Source of the DNA: Pseudomonas sichuanensis
GTDB lineage: Bacteria > Pseudomonadota > Gammaproteobacteria > Pseudomonadales > Pseudomonadaceae
Direction of reading: 5' to 3'
Assembly (NCBI RefSeq): GCF_003231305.1
Contig: NZ_QKVM01000002.1
Coordinates: 1-64,000 of the forward strand
DNA: 64,000 nucleotides
Of this stretch, positions 35,673-44,852 are shown piece after piece. Numbering within the stretch: the first letter of the stretch is position 1; every line of letters starts with the position of its first letter. A model generated the notes under the pieces. The model was not told the origin of the DNA. It made no database searches and saw only the letters and a program-made list of their open reading frames with translations. The translations under genes and the position numbers were made by a program.

Positions 35673-37022
35673 GTGGAAAGCCGCAAATCCGAAGCCCCTA
35701 CGCTGGATATCGCTGCGCCGCCCGAAACGGGTTGGCTGGAGCGGATTTTCAAACTCAAGCGACATGGCACAACCGTCCGAACCGAACTGATAGCCGGGGT
35801 GACCACCTTCATCACCATGGCCTACATCATCTTCGTCAACCCCAACATCATGGCTGACGCCGGCATCGATCACGGGGCGGCCTTCGTCGCCACCTGCATC
35901 GCCGCAGCGCTGGGCTGCCTGCTGATGGGCCTGTACGCCAACTGGCCGGTGGGCCTGGCGCCCGGCATGGGCCTCAACGCCTTCTTCACCTACACCGTGG
36001 TCGGCACCATGGGCTACACCTGGCAGGCCGCGCTGGGTGCGGTGTTCATCTCGGGCGTGCTGTTCATGTTCCTCACCCTGTCACGGGTGCGCGAGTGGCT
36101 GCTCAACAGCATCCCGGTGAGCCTGCGCCATGCCATGGGGGCCGGTGTCGGATTGTTCCTCGGGCTGATCGGCCTGAAAACCGCAGGCATCGTCGTCGAC
36201 AGCCCGGCCACCCTGATCAAGCTCGGCTCGCTGCATGAGCCCGGCCCGCTGCTGGCGGCCGTGTGCTTCCTGATGATCGCGATCCTCAGCTACAAACGGG
36301 TGTTCGGTGCGATCCTCATCAGCATCATCAGCGTCACCCTGGCCGGCTGGGGCCTGGGGCTGGTCAAGTTCGGCGGAGTGATGTCGATGCCACCGAGCCT
36401 GGCGCCGACCTGGATGGCGATGGATGTGGCAGGCGTGTTCAACGTCAGCATGATCAGCGTGGTCTTCGCCTTCCTGTTCGTGCACATGTTCGACACCGCC
36501 GGCACCCTGATGGGCGTCGCCCAGCGTGCCGGCCTGGTAGCGGCCGACGGGCGCATCGAGAACCTGTCGCGGGCGCTGAAGGCCGACAGCGCCTCCAGCG
36601 TGTTCGGTGCCGCGGTGGGCGTGCCACCGGTCACCAGCTACGTCGAGAGCGCCGCAGGCGTCGCCGCCGGTGGCCGCACCGGCCTGACGGCCGTGGTGGT
36701 CGGCCTGCTGTTCGTCGCCGCGATGTTCTTCGCGCCGCTGGCGGGCATGATCCCGGCCTATGCCACCGCCGGTGCGCTGATCTATGTGGCGATGCTGATG
36801 ATGGGCAGCATGGCGCATATCGAATGGGACGAAGCCACCGACAGCATCCCGGCGATCGTCACGGTGATCATGATGCCGCTGACCTTCTCGGTCGCTGACG
36901 GCATCGCCCTGGGCTTCATCAGCTATGTGGCGCTGAAGGCGGGCACCGGCAAACTGAAGGAGGTTTCGCCGAGCCTGTGGGTGCTCAGCGTGATCTTCAT
37001 CGCCAAGTTCGTGTTCCTGTAG
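35673..37022 (+). CDS. NCS2/AzgA-type purine permease
   Basis: A 449-aa integral membrane protein with a GTG start at 35673. The early blocks ELIAGVTTFITMAYIIFVNP and GLAPGMGLNAFFTYTVV are signatures of the AzgA branch of NCS2 transporters (adenine, guanine, hypoxanthine). FDTAGTLMGVAQRAGL and the TSYVESAAGVAAGGRTGLTA block are also present. About 12-14 membrane segments are expected. Its location after xdh/guaD and beside a GntR regulator fits purine uptake for catabolism. Confidence 0.92.
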   Translation: MESRKSEAPTLDIAAPPETGWLERIFKLKRHGTTVRTELIAGVTTFITMAYIIFVNPNIMADAGIDHGAAFVATCIAAALGCLLMGLYANWPVGLAPGMGLNAFFTYTVVGTMGYTWQAALGAVFISGVLFMFLTLSRVREWLLNSIPVSLRHAMGAGVGLFLGLIGLKTAGIVVDSPATLIKLGSLHEPGPLLAAVCFLMIAILSYKRVFGAILISIISVTLAGWGLGLVKFGGVMSMPPSLAPTWMAMDVAGVFNVSMISVVFAFLFVHMFDTAGTLMGVAQRAGLVAADGRIENLSRALKADSASSVFGAAVGVPPVTSYVESAAGVAAGGRTGLTAVVVGLLFVAAMFFAPLAGMIPAYATAGALIYVAMLMMGSMAHIEWDEATDSIPAIVTVIMMPLTFSVADGIALGFISYVALKAGTGKLKEVSPSLWVLSVIFIAKFVFL

Positions 37023-37177
37023 CGCATCAGGTGCATGGCCTGGCGACAGCGCCAGGTCATGGCACGACCGCCGGCCTGCACCCGCCCCGACTTGAGCGCG
37101 ACCACCTGTCAATTTTGCCAGTTGCTGGCTCAGCCGGGCCCGCCCAACATAAACAGGTCGCCGCCCAGTCATTGGAA

Positions 37178-38047
37178 ATGATCATGCCAACCAATCGCAC
37201 CGATCGCACACCACTTGCAACTTTACCGGTGATCCATCTTCTGGCAATCGACGAGCTGCACTCGCCGCTCATGGCCGTCAGCGCATCGGGTAAACAAACA
37301 AAGGCTTATTTGCCCTACGGTTTCTCGCCTGCCCTGCAAGCAACCGGAGGTCGGATGGGCTTTAACGGCCAATACGCAGAACCCATGACCGGACACTATC
37401 TGCTGGGTAACGGCCACAGAGCTTATAACCCGTCATTGATGTGTTTTCTCAGCTCGGACAGATTCAGCCCGTTCGACGGCGGAGGGTTGAATACCTACAG
37501 CTATTGTCAGCGGGACCCGATCAACCATAGCGATCCAAGCGGACGCATGCGTAAGAGCAAACCCCCACCCCTGGATATTTCTACCGCGCAACAGCCTCAA
37601 GGTTTTTTTGCCGGGATGGGTGAAGTTGTCATGCAGATGTTCCGCCCAGGCGACACACCTATGAGCGAGTCTTCAGCTCCAAGGCAGAGAATTGAGAACG
37701 AGGTGGTACCTAATTCGATGTTCAATCGGGGATTGAAAGCCGTGAACAGATCTTTGGCAACCCACGATAACAAAGCTTTATCCCCAGGCAAGGCGAGCAA
37801 GTACATCGTTCTTGCCGGGTCTGACCAAAGCAATTCGTCGAAGTTCTTGATCGCCTTTTCTGACTGGAGCGACAGAGCGAAAGAACAACTCACGCCCAAC
37901 AGAGTGACAGGGGCTGTCTTCAACTTTGTCGGTGCGTTCCTTGGCGGGGCAGAAGACCATAGGGCGCGGGCAACCGGTAGAGAGATTCAAGGGGCCCAAG
38001 CGTTTGCGCAATCTGAGACTCAAGCCAGTGTACGCCGAGAGAACTGA
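37178..38047 (+). CDS. Short orphan Rhs-core protein with unknown C-terminus
   Basis: 289 aa from the ATG at 37178 (another ATG two codons later). Residues ~45-120 match the Rhs repeat-associated core end: YLPYGFSPAL, GFNGQYAEPMTGHYLLGNGHRAYNP-type block, then FLSSDRFSPFDGGGLNTYSYC and DPINHSDPSG. In full Rhs proteins this core precedes a toxic C-terminal domain. Here the ~165 residues after it (MRKSKPPP onward) resemble nothing I recognise. No signal, long repeat region or PAAR/VgrG partner is present, and no clear immunity gene follows. Base use is more A/T-rich than the neighbours. It may be a toxin tip, a displaced cassette or a remnant. Confidence 0.75.
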   Translation: MIMPTNRTDRTPLATLPVIHLLAIDELHSPLMAVSASGKQTKAYLPYGFSPALQATGGRMGFNGQYAEPMTGHYLLGNGHRAYNPSLMCFLSSDRFSPFDGGGLNTYSYCQRDPINHSDPSGRMRKSKPPPLDISTAQQPQGFFAGMGEVVMQMFRPGDTPMSESSAPRQRIENEVVPNSMFNRGLKAVNRSLATHDNKALSPGKASKYIVLAGSDQSNSSKFLIAFSDWSDRAKEQLTPNRVTGAVFNFVGAFLGGAEDHRARATGREIQGAQAFAQSETQASVRREN

Positions 38048-38153
38048 AATGCCACGATGCTTGAGCGAACAGCAGCTCAAACGGTGGTACGCAATCACGG
38101 ACACCTGATCGACATCGTCTTCGATCGACTTTTGCCCTGCCGAACAACAACCG

Positions 38154-40550
38154 TCATGGCAACTCCGCCTCCACCCTGTCCCGTCCCCCTTGCTTGGCGG
38201 CGTAGACGCCCGCATCCGCTCGCAACAGCAGTGCGTCGGCGCCCTCGCCATCGCGCCATCCGGCCACGCCAAAGCTCGCCGTCACTCGCCCGACGCCTTC
38301 GATCGGCACATTGCGCACGCCCTGCCACAACTCCAGCGCCAGCAAGCGTGCCTGCTCGGCATTGCTGCCCGGGCACAGCACCATGAACTCCTCGCCGCCC
38401 AACCGGCAGAACACATCGGTGCGGCGCAAACGCTGGCTGATCCGCCGGCACAGGCTGCGCAGCACCAGGTCGCCCACCGCATGGCCGAACTGGTCGTTGA
38501 TCCGTTTGAAATGGTCGATATCGAGCATGATCACTGCCAGATCCAGCCCGTCCCGCTGGGCACGGTCGAGTTCATTGCGCAGGCGATCCTGGAAATAGCG
38601 GCGGTTGTGGATACCGGTGAGGGCATCGGTGATCGACAGCGCGCGCAGTTCCTCCTCCACCCGCTTAAGGTCGGAGATATCGGTCAGGTAGCCATGCCAG
38701 AGGGTGCAACCGTGGTCGCCGATTTCCGGCGTGGCCTCGCCGCGCACCCAGCGCAGGCCGGCCCGCGGCAGGCACACCCGGTACTCCTCGCGCCAGGGTG
38801 TCAGGTGCTCGGCGGAATAGCGCACCGAACGCCGCACCCGCTCCAGATCGTCAGGATGGATGCGCTCGAACACCACCGTGGCGTCCTGCTGCAGCAGCGC
38901 CAGGTCGACTTCGTAGATGTCGTGCAGGCCCTGGCTGGCATAGGGGAAACACGAGCGCCCGTCGGCATCCAGGCGGTACTGGTAGATGCCGCCGGGCACC
39001 TCGGCACTGAGCTTTTCCAGTAATCGATCGCGCGCTGCCAGCGCCTCGTGCACTCGCCGCCGCTCGGTGACGTCGATGCAGATCGCCAGGTAGCCCACCC
39101 AGAGCCCCTGCTCATCGAGCACTGCGGTCACCAGCATGTTGGCCAGCAGGTGACTGCCATCCTTGCGCACCAGGGTCCATTCGCCGGGCTCCGCGCCGCC
39201 TTCCTGCACGGTCTCGGCAAACATCGCCTGGCCCGCGCCGACCTCGCGCCCATAACGCAGGCTCAGGGCATGGGCGCGACGATGCAGCTCTTCGGGCTGC
39301 ACCAGGTCCTCGAGGGTGAGCACGCCCAGCGCTTCCTCGGCCGAATAGCCAAGCAGGCGTTCGGCACCGGCATTGAAAGTACCGATCACACCCTTGAGGC
39401 TGGTGGCGATGATAGCCACCTGAGTCGCGGCGTCGAGCACACTGCGCAGCTGGTTGTGGGTTTCACGCAACGACTGCTCGCTGATGCGCAGCTCGGTGGT
39501 ACGCCGGGCCACCAGGTCAAGGGCACGCTGGCGCTGGCTGAACAGGCTGTAAAGCAAGATCGCCAGCAACAGGCTGAGCAAACCGCCAAGCAGCCCGACC
39601 ACCAGCACCGCCGCCGACCGGTTGGCGGCCATGAAACCCACGCTGGGGCGGATATCGAGCTGGTAGTGGTGATCGGCCAGGTGCAGCAGGTGAGTGCTGG
39701 CCAGGGCCATGCGCGCCACCTGGTTGCCAGAATCGAACAGTACCTCGTGGCCAGCGTCGGTGGACAGATCGAGGATCCGTACCACCAGGTTGTCGTCCGC
39801 CACCGTCGGCAAGCTCTCAACGATCAACTGACGCAGGCTGAGCAGCGCCATAACATAGCCGCTGGGCGGGCCACCGGCCGGCACCGATTCGGCGAACACC
39901 GGCGCCACCATCAGCAGGCCACGGCTGTAGGCCGGATCGACGCTGAGCATGTCCAGCGGCTCGGACACCGCCATGCTGCCGGGGGCCATGGCCCTGGCCA
40001 GGGTCGCCGCGCGTTTCGGCTGGCCGAGCAGGTCCAGGCCATAGGGCTGCCCTTGCTGGCTGGAGGCCTGGTTGTACAGCACCGGGTAGTAGTGGTCGCG
40101 CGCGGGGGCCGCCTGCCAGCCGCCTTGCGCACCCTGGTCACGGATCTGGTAGCGCTGCGCAAGCAAACCGCTGGCGCGCTGCTCGAAGGCTTCACGCTGC
40201 CCTGCTTCCACCCGCGGCGCCCAGGAATACGCCTGGGTGCGGTGCAGCAACGGGCGGGCATAGCCGTCGAACTCGCGAGGGGTGATTTCGTTGGAGAAGT
40301 CGAAGAACCGGCGCAGGCCATCCAGGCGCTGCTCCTGTTCCTGGAAACGCTCGGCGATACGGCTGTAGCGCTCGCCGGCCAGCAGTTCGAAGCGTTGGCG
40401 CAACTGCTGCTTGTAGAAACTCTGGGTGGCAATGGCCAATGCAGCCGTGAGCAGGCCGCCGGCGACCAGCGCCGCCAGGGCCACGCCCCAGGCCGACAGC
40501 TCGTCACCGAACAGGCCAAACCACTTCGCAGGTACACCCGCATTCGCCAT
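38154..40550 (-). CDS. Membrane diguanylate cyclase with CHASE and PAS domains
   Basis: 798 aa. Membrane helix at ~18-42, an extracytoplasmic CHASE-like sensor (~80-310, with the PVLYNQASSQQGQPYGLD block), a second membrane helix (~315-338), two PAS/PAC regions (~365-500 and ~515-630) and a C-terminal GGDEF domain (~635-795). The active site reads GGEEF, and the inhibitory site RxxD (RRTD) lies five residues upstream, so it should be an active, product-inhibited cyclase making c-di-GMP. No EAL domain. It is convergent with the Rhs-like gene. Confidence 0.92.
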   Translation of the reverse strand: MANAGVPAKWFGLFGDELSAWGVALAALVAGGLLTAALAIATQSFYKQQLRQRFELLAGERYSRIAERFQEQEQRLDGLRRFFDFSNEITPREFDGYARPLLHRTQAYSWAPRVEAGQREAFEQRASGLLAQRYQIRDQGAQGGWQAAPARDHYYPVLYNQASSQQGQPYGLDLLGQPKRAATLARAMAPGSMAVSEPLDMLSVDPAYSRGLLMVAPVFAESVPAGGPPSGYVMALLSLRQLIVESLPTVADDNLVVRILDLSTDAGHEVLFDSGNQVARMALASTHLLHLADHHYQLDIRPSVGFMAANRSAAVLVVGLLGGLLSLLLAILLYSLFSQRQRALDLVARRTTELRISEQSLRETHNQLRSVLDAATQVAIIATSLKGVIGTFNAGAERLLGYSAEEALGVLTLEDLVQPEELHRRAHALSLRYGREVGAGQAMFAETVQEGGAEPGEWTLVRKDGSHLLANMLVTAVLDEQGLWVGYLAICIDVTERRRVHEALAARDRLLEKLSAEVPGGIYQYRLDADGRSCFPYASQGLHDIYEVDLALLQQDATVVFERIHPDDLERVRRSVRYSAEHLTPWREEYRVCLPRAGLRWVRGEATPEIGDHGCTLWHGYLTDISDLKRVEEELRALSITDALTGIHNRRYFQDRLRNELDRAQRDGLDLAVIMLDIDHFKRINDQFGHAVGDLVLRSLCRRISQRLRRTDVFCRLGGEEFMVLCPGSNAEQARLLALELWQGVRNVPIEGVGRVTASFGVAGWRDGEGADALLLRADAGVYAAKQGGRDRVEAELP

Positions 40551-40645
40551 AAAGGACTCTCTACAACATCAGCGTCCTGCGAATGTATTAACCCTTAAGT
40601 GCTTTATAGCCACTGGCCAGCAGTCACGCAATGTACCTCGTCGTC

Positions 40646-42838
40646 TCAGCGCAGGCGCAGTTGCCAGGCGCGGTGGATGCGGTTGTTGCGGGCGAAATCC
40701 GGGTCCAGGGTCTGGGCGCTGATTTCCTCCACCGCGTAACGCGTCGCCAGGTGCTCGTCGAGCTGGAACTTGCGGAAGTTGTTGGAGAAATACAGCACGC
40801 CGCCCGGCGCCAGGCGAGCCATGGCCAGGTCCAGCAGCTCGACATGGTCACGCTGCACGTCGAACACGCCTTCCATGCGCTTGGAGTTGGAGAAGGTCGG
40901 CGGGTCGATGAAAATCAAATCGTAGCTGTCCGTCGCGCCCTGCAGCCAGGCCATGACATCGCCCTGCTCCAGGCGGTTGCGCTCGGAGAAGCCGTTCAGC
41001 GACAGGTTGCGCCGCGCCCAGTCCAGGTAGGTTTTCGACAGGTCGACGCTGGTGGTGCTGCGCGCGCCGCCCTTGGCCGCGTGCACGGTGGCCGTGGCGG
41101 TGTAGCAGAACAGGTTGAGGAAGCGCTTGCCTTCGGCCTCGCGCTGGATGCGCATGCGCATCGGGCGGTGATCGAGGAACAGGCCGGTGTCCAGGTAGTC
41201 GGTGAGGTTGACCAGCAGCTTGACGCCGCCTTCGCTGACTTCCTGGAAGCGCCCTTCGGTGGCTTGGCGCTCGTACTGGCGCGTGCCGCTCTGGCGCTCG
41301 CGGCGCTTGAGCACCACGCGCTGCTGGTCGACACCCAGCGCCTGGGGAATGGCCGCCAGGGCATCGAGCAGACGCGCCTGGGCCTTGTCCGGGTCGATGG
41401 AGCGCGGCGCGGCGTATTCCTGCACATGCACCCAGTCGTGGTACAGGTCGACCGCCACGGCGTACTCGGGCATGTCGGCATCGTAGACGCGGTAGCAGTC
41501 GACTTTTTCACGGCGGGCCCATTTGCCCAGCTGCTTGAAGTTCTTCTGCAGGCGATTGGCGAACATCTGCGCGCCTTCGGACAGGCGCGCCGGCTCGCTG
41601 GCCTGCGGCGCCGGGCGACGCTCCTGGCCCTCTTCAACCTGGGCCTGGCGACGCTCGCCGGTGACGAACTGGTCGGGCTGCAACTTGAACAGCAACAGTT
41701 TGCAAGGCAATGCGCCGTTCCAGAACGCGTACTGCTTGTGGCTACGGATACCCATGCGCTTGCCCAGCTCCGGCGCGCCGGTGAACACCGCCGCTTCCCA
41801 GCCCATGCAGGCCTGGCGCAGGCGCTCGCCAAGGTTCTGGTAGAGATACAGCAGGCTGGCTTCATCACCCAGCCGCTCGCCATAGGGCGGGTTGCTGATC
41901 ACCAGGCCTTTCTGGTTCTGGTCCGGGCGCGGCTCGAAACTGGCCACCTCGCCCTGGTAGATCTTCACCCAGTCACCCAGGCCTGCGCGTTCGACGTTGT
42001 TGCGCCCTGGCTGGATCAGCCGCGGGTCGGCCTCGTAGCCGCGAATCCACAGCGGCGGCCTGGCCAGGCCGGCCTGGGCACGGGCCTGGGCTTCGTCGTG
42101 CAGCTTGCGCCACAGCGCCGGCACATGGCCGAGCCAGGCGCTGAAACCCCAGCGCTCGCGCTTGAGGTTGGGGGCCATGTCGGCGGCGATCATGGCCGCC
42201 TCGACCAGGAAGGTGCCCACACCGCACATCGGGTCGGCCAGGGCGCCGCCCTGGGCGGCAATGCGCGGCCAGCCGGCGCGGATCAACACCGCCGCCGCCA
42301 GGTTTTCCTTGAGCGGCGCCGCGCCTTGCTGCAGGCGGTAGCCGCGCTGGTGCAGGCTGTGGCCGGACAGGTCCAGGGAGAGGATCGCCTCGCCACGGTC
42401 CAGGCGCAGGTGCACGCGCACATCCGGGTCGATCTTTTCCACCGACGGGCGCAGGCCTTCACGGTTGCGCAGCTTGTCGACGATCGCATCCTTGACCTTC
42501 AGCGCGCCGAAGTGGGTGTTGTCGATGCCCGAGCCATGGCCGCTGAACTCCACCGCCAAGGTGCCATCGGCTGCCAGGTGGTCGGCCCAATCCACTGCGT
42601 TGACCCCGTCATAGAGATCATCGGCGTTCTTCATCGGGAAGCGCTTGAGCACCAGCAGCACGCGGTTGGCCAGGCGCGACCAGAGGCACAGGCGGTAGGC
42701 GGTTTCCATGTCGGCCTCGCCGCGGATGGCCGAGGTGTGCTCACGCACCTCGGTCAGGCCCAGCTCCCGGGCCTCTTCGACGAGCAGGCCTTCGAGGCCC
42801 TTGGGGCAGGTGAGATAAAGTTCGATACGGTCCGACAT
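40646..42838 (-). CDS. rlmL: 23S rRNA methyltransferase RlmKL (G2069/G2445)
   Basis: A bifunctional enzyme that makes m7G2069 and m2G2445 in 23S rRNA. 730 aa from the ATG at 42838 (MSDRIELYLTCPKG); the frame upstream of it is not conserved. THUMP domain at ~45-155, first methyltransferase domain with ISNPPYGERLGDE (~310), and second one with LNLFCYTATATVHAA (~550) and IDPPTFSNSKRM (~615). It diverges from rmf; both serve ribosomes. Confidence 0.95.
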   Translation of the reverse strand: MSDRIELYLTCPKGLEGLLVEEARELGLTEVREHTSAIRGEADMETAYRLCLWSRLANRVLLVLKRFPMKNADDLYDGVNAVDWADHLAADGTLAVEFSGHGSGIDNTHFGALKVKDAIVDKLRNREGLRPSVEKIDPDVRVHLRLDRGEAILSLDLSGHSLHQRGYRLQQGAAPLKENLAAAVLIRAGWPRIAAQGGALADPMCGVGTFLVEAAMIAADMAPNLKRERWGFSAWLGHVPALWRKLHDEAQARAQAGLARPPLWIRGYEADPRLIQPGRNNVERAGLGDWVKIYQGEVASFEPRPDQNQKGLVISNPPYGERLGDEASLLYLYQNLGERLRQACMGWEAAVFTGAPELGKRMGIRSHKQYAFWNGALPCKLLLFKLQPDQFVTGERRQAQVEEGQERRPAPQASEPARLSEGAQMFANRLQKNFKQLGKWARREKVDCYRVYDADMPEYAVAVDLYHDWVHVQEYAAPRSIDPDKAQARLLDALAAIPQALGVDQQRVVLKRRERQSGTRQYERQATEGRFQEVSEGGVKLLVNLTDYLDTGLFLDHRPMRMRIQREAEGKRFLNLFCYTATATVHAAKGGARSTTSVDLSKTYLDWARRNLSLNGFSERNRLEQGDVMAWLQGATDSYDLIFIDPPTFSNSKRMEGVFDVQRDHVELLDLAMARLAPGGVLYFSNNFRKFQLDEHLATRYAVEEISAQTLDPDFARNNRIHRAWQLRLR

Positions 42839-43388
42839 GGTTAATCCAGAGCCTTTGGCTAAGTAGATGGCAGCCGACGCATCGGCCTGCCGAGGTTTTC
42901 CCGCACGCCCTTTCAGCAGGCGCCCGGGTGGCCCGCGAGCGGTCTCGCCAGGCCTGGCCGCCCGACGCAACCTGCCCTCGCCGGGTGGCGAAAAAGGCTT
43001 TGATCGTCGAGCAGTATGAAAATTCGCGCACTGCGGGCCCAGATGTGACCCTTCGTCGCATTACCAATTATTACAAGCCATCGACCAGCCACGCTGGCCA
43101 ATTGACGTCAAAGCTGACTAAACCCTGATCATAGCGGGCCCAACGGCAAACAAGGTTGAGTCGCATTTATTTACTTATCCTTTCACCCTCGGAAAGGTTA
43201 CGTCCTTATGACAAAACGATCATTCACACTGTGACTCGCATTCGTTAGAACTGATCTCAGGTCGCCTCGCAACGGGGCGACACCTTCAGCCCGCCACGCC
43301 GGCAGCGGGCGCACACCGGCAGAACGATTCTGCCCGGCCTCGTAGAGGCCGACGGGACATTACAGTCAACAAGTGAGGGCAACACCCT
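42839..43388. other. Divergent intergenic region rlmL/rmf
   Basis: 550 bp without a supported gene. It must contain the promoters of rlmL and rmf. Near rmf there is a GC-rich hairpin, GCCCGGCCTC-GTA-GAGGCC (about 43330-43350), in what would be the rmf leader. A/T-rich DNA around 43150-43250 is a plausible promoter area, but no hexamer pair stands out. Confidence 0.45.
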
Positions 43389-43604
43389 ATGAGAAGACTT
43401 AAGCGTGATCCGTTGGAAAGAGCATTTTCACGTGGCTACCAGTATGGGGTCACCGGCAAATCCCGCGAACTTTGCCCATTTACTCTACCTTCCGTACGCC
43501 AAGCCTGGATCAACGGCTGGCGCGAAGGACGCGGCGATAACTGGGACGGCATGACCGGCACCGCTGGCATCCATAGACTCAACGAAAATCACGCCGTTGG
43601 CTGA
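43389..43604 (+). CDS. rmf: Ribosome modulation factor
   Basis: A 71-aa basic protein that dimerises 70S ribosomes into inactive 100S particles in stationary phase. The whole sequence matches the family: MRRLKRDPLERAFSRGYQYG, SRELCPF and RQAWINGWREGRGDNWDGM. A terminator hairpin with a T-run follows at 43664-43692. It is expected to be growth-phase regulated; the sequence gives no direct proof of the mechanism. Confidence 0.96.
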   Translation: MRRLKRDPLERAFSRGYQYGVTGKSRELCPFTLPSVRQAWINGWREGRGDNWDGMTGTAGIHRLNENHAVG

Positions 43605-43663
43605 TCGAGGACACTGAATTCGAGTTACCATGCGCGCCCCATCCGGGCGGCGGGCTACGGCCC

Positions 43664-43692
43664 AGGGGGCCCCATGCGGGGCCCCTTTTTTA
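43664..43692. terminator. Intrinsic terminator between rmf and pyrD
   Basis: A GGGGCC...GGGCCCC stem is followed by TTTTTT on the plus strand. It ends rmf; pyrD on the other strand converges here. Confidence 0.85.
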
Positions 43693-43699
43693 TGGCCGC

Positions 43700-44725
43700 T
43701 TATTGCCGAGGCATGGCCGCGATGGCATCCACCGCCTCGCGGATCAGCGCCGGGCCCTTATAGATGAAGCCCGAGTAGATCTGCACCAGGCTTGCACCGG
43801 CAGCGATCTTCTCAGCCGCGTGACGGCCTTCGGTGATGCCGCCGGCGGCAATGATTGGCAGCTTGCCACCCAGCTCACCCGCCAGCACTTTCACTGTATG
43901 GGTGCTTTTTTCCAGCACCGGCGCGCCCGACAGGCCGCCCGCCTCGCCACCGAACGGCAGCCCTTCGACACCCTCGCGGCCCAGGGTGGTGTTGGTGGCG
44001 ATCACCGCGTCCATCCCCGACTCCATCAGCGCAGCAGCCACCAGCGCGGTTTCTTCATCGCTCATGTCCGGGGCGATCTTGATCGCCAGTGGCACGCGCT
44101 TGCCGTTGCTCACCGCCAACTGCTCACGGCGCTCGGCCAGGGCATCGAGCAACTGCTTGAGCGAATCACCGAACTGCAGCGAACGCAGGCCCGGGGTATT
44201 CGGCGAGCTGACGTTGACGGTGATGTAGCTGGCGTCGTTGTAGACCTTTTCCAGGCAGATCAGGTAATCGTCCTGGGCCCGCTCGACCGGGGTGTCGAAA
44301 TTCTTGCCGATGTTGATGCCCAGCACGCCGGTGTAGCGTGCGGCCCGCACCCGCGCCAGCAGGTGGTCGACGCCCATGTTGTTGAAGCCCATGCGGTTGA
44401 TGATCGCAGTGGCTTCCGGCAGGCGGAACAGGCGTGGCTTGGGGTTGCCCGGCTGCGGGCGCGGGGTGATGGTGCCGATTTCGACGAAACCGAAGCCCAG
44501 CTGGGCGAAACCGTCGATGGCCGCGCCGTTCTTGTCCAGGCCAGCGGCCAGGCCCACCGGGTTGGCGAAGTTCAAGCCCATGACGCTCACCGGCAACGCC
44601 GCCGGCTGCTTGCACAGCAGGCCGTTGAGGCCAAGGCGGCCACCGGCACCGATCAGGTCCAGCGACAGGTCGTGGGAGGTTTCCGGGGAGAGCTTGAACA
44701 GCAGCTGGCGGGCCAGGGTATACAT
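43700..44725 (-). CDS. pyrD: Dihydroorotate dehydrogenase (quinone), class 2
   Basis: Oxidises dihydroorotate to orotate in pyrimidine synthesis, passing electrons to quinone at the inner membrane. 341 aa from the ATG at 44725 ([23 protein letters not shown]), whose amphipathic N-terminal helices are typical of class 2. Conserved blocks [13 protein letters not shown] (~54), NRMGFNNMG (~110), [14 protein letters not shown] with the catalytic serine (~175) and AAGGITEG (~300) are visible. Confidence 0.96.
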   Translation of the reverse strand: MYTLARQLLFKLSPETSHDLSLDLIGAGGRLGLNGLLCKQPAALPVSVMGLNFANPVGLAAGLDKNGAAIDGFAQLGFGFVEIGTITPRPQPGNPKPRLFRLPEATAIINRMGFNNMGVDHLLARVRAARYTGVLGINIGKNFDTPVERAQDDYLICLEKVYNDASYITVNVSSPNTPGLRSLQFGDSLKQLLDALAERREQLAVSNGKRVPLAIKIAPDMSDEETALVAAALMESGMDAVIATNTTLGREGVEGLPFGGEAGGLSGAPVLEKSTHTVKVLAGELGGKLPIIAAGGITEGRHAAEKIAAGASLVQIYSGFIYKGPALIREAVDAIAAMPRQ

Positions 44726-44852
44726 GGGCGGGCGGACTCGCGGTGTGTGAGGGGTGCGATTATAGCCAGCGCATCGCCGGGGCGACAGGGCCATGGCACA
44801 TGGGTTGCTTCAACAACCCCATGCAGCCCCCGCAGAACGCCCGAGGATCCAC

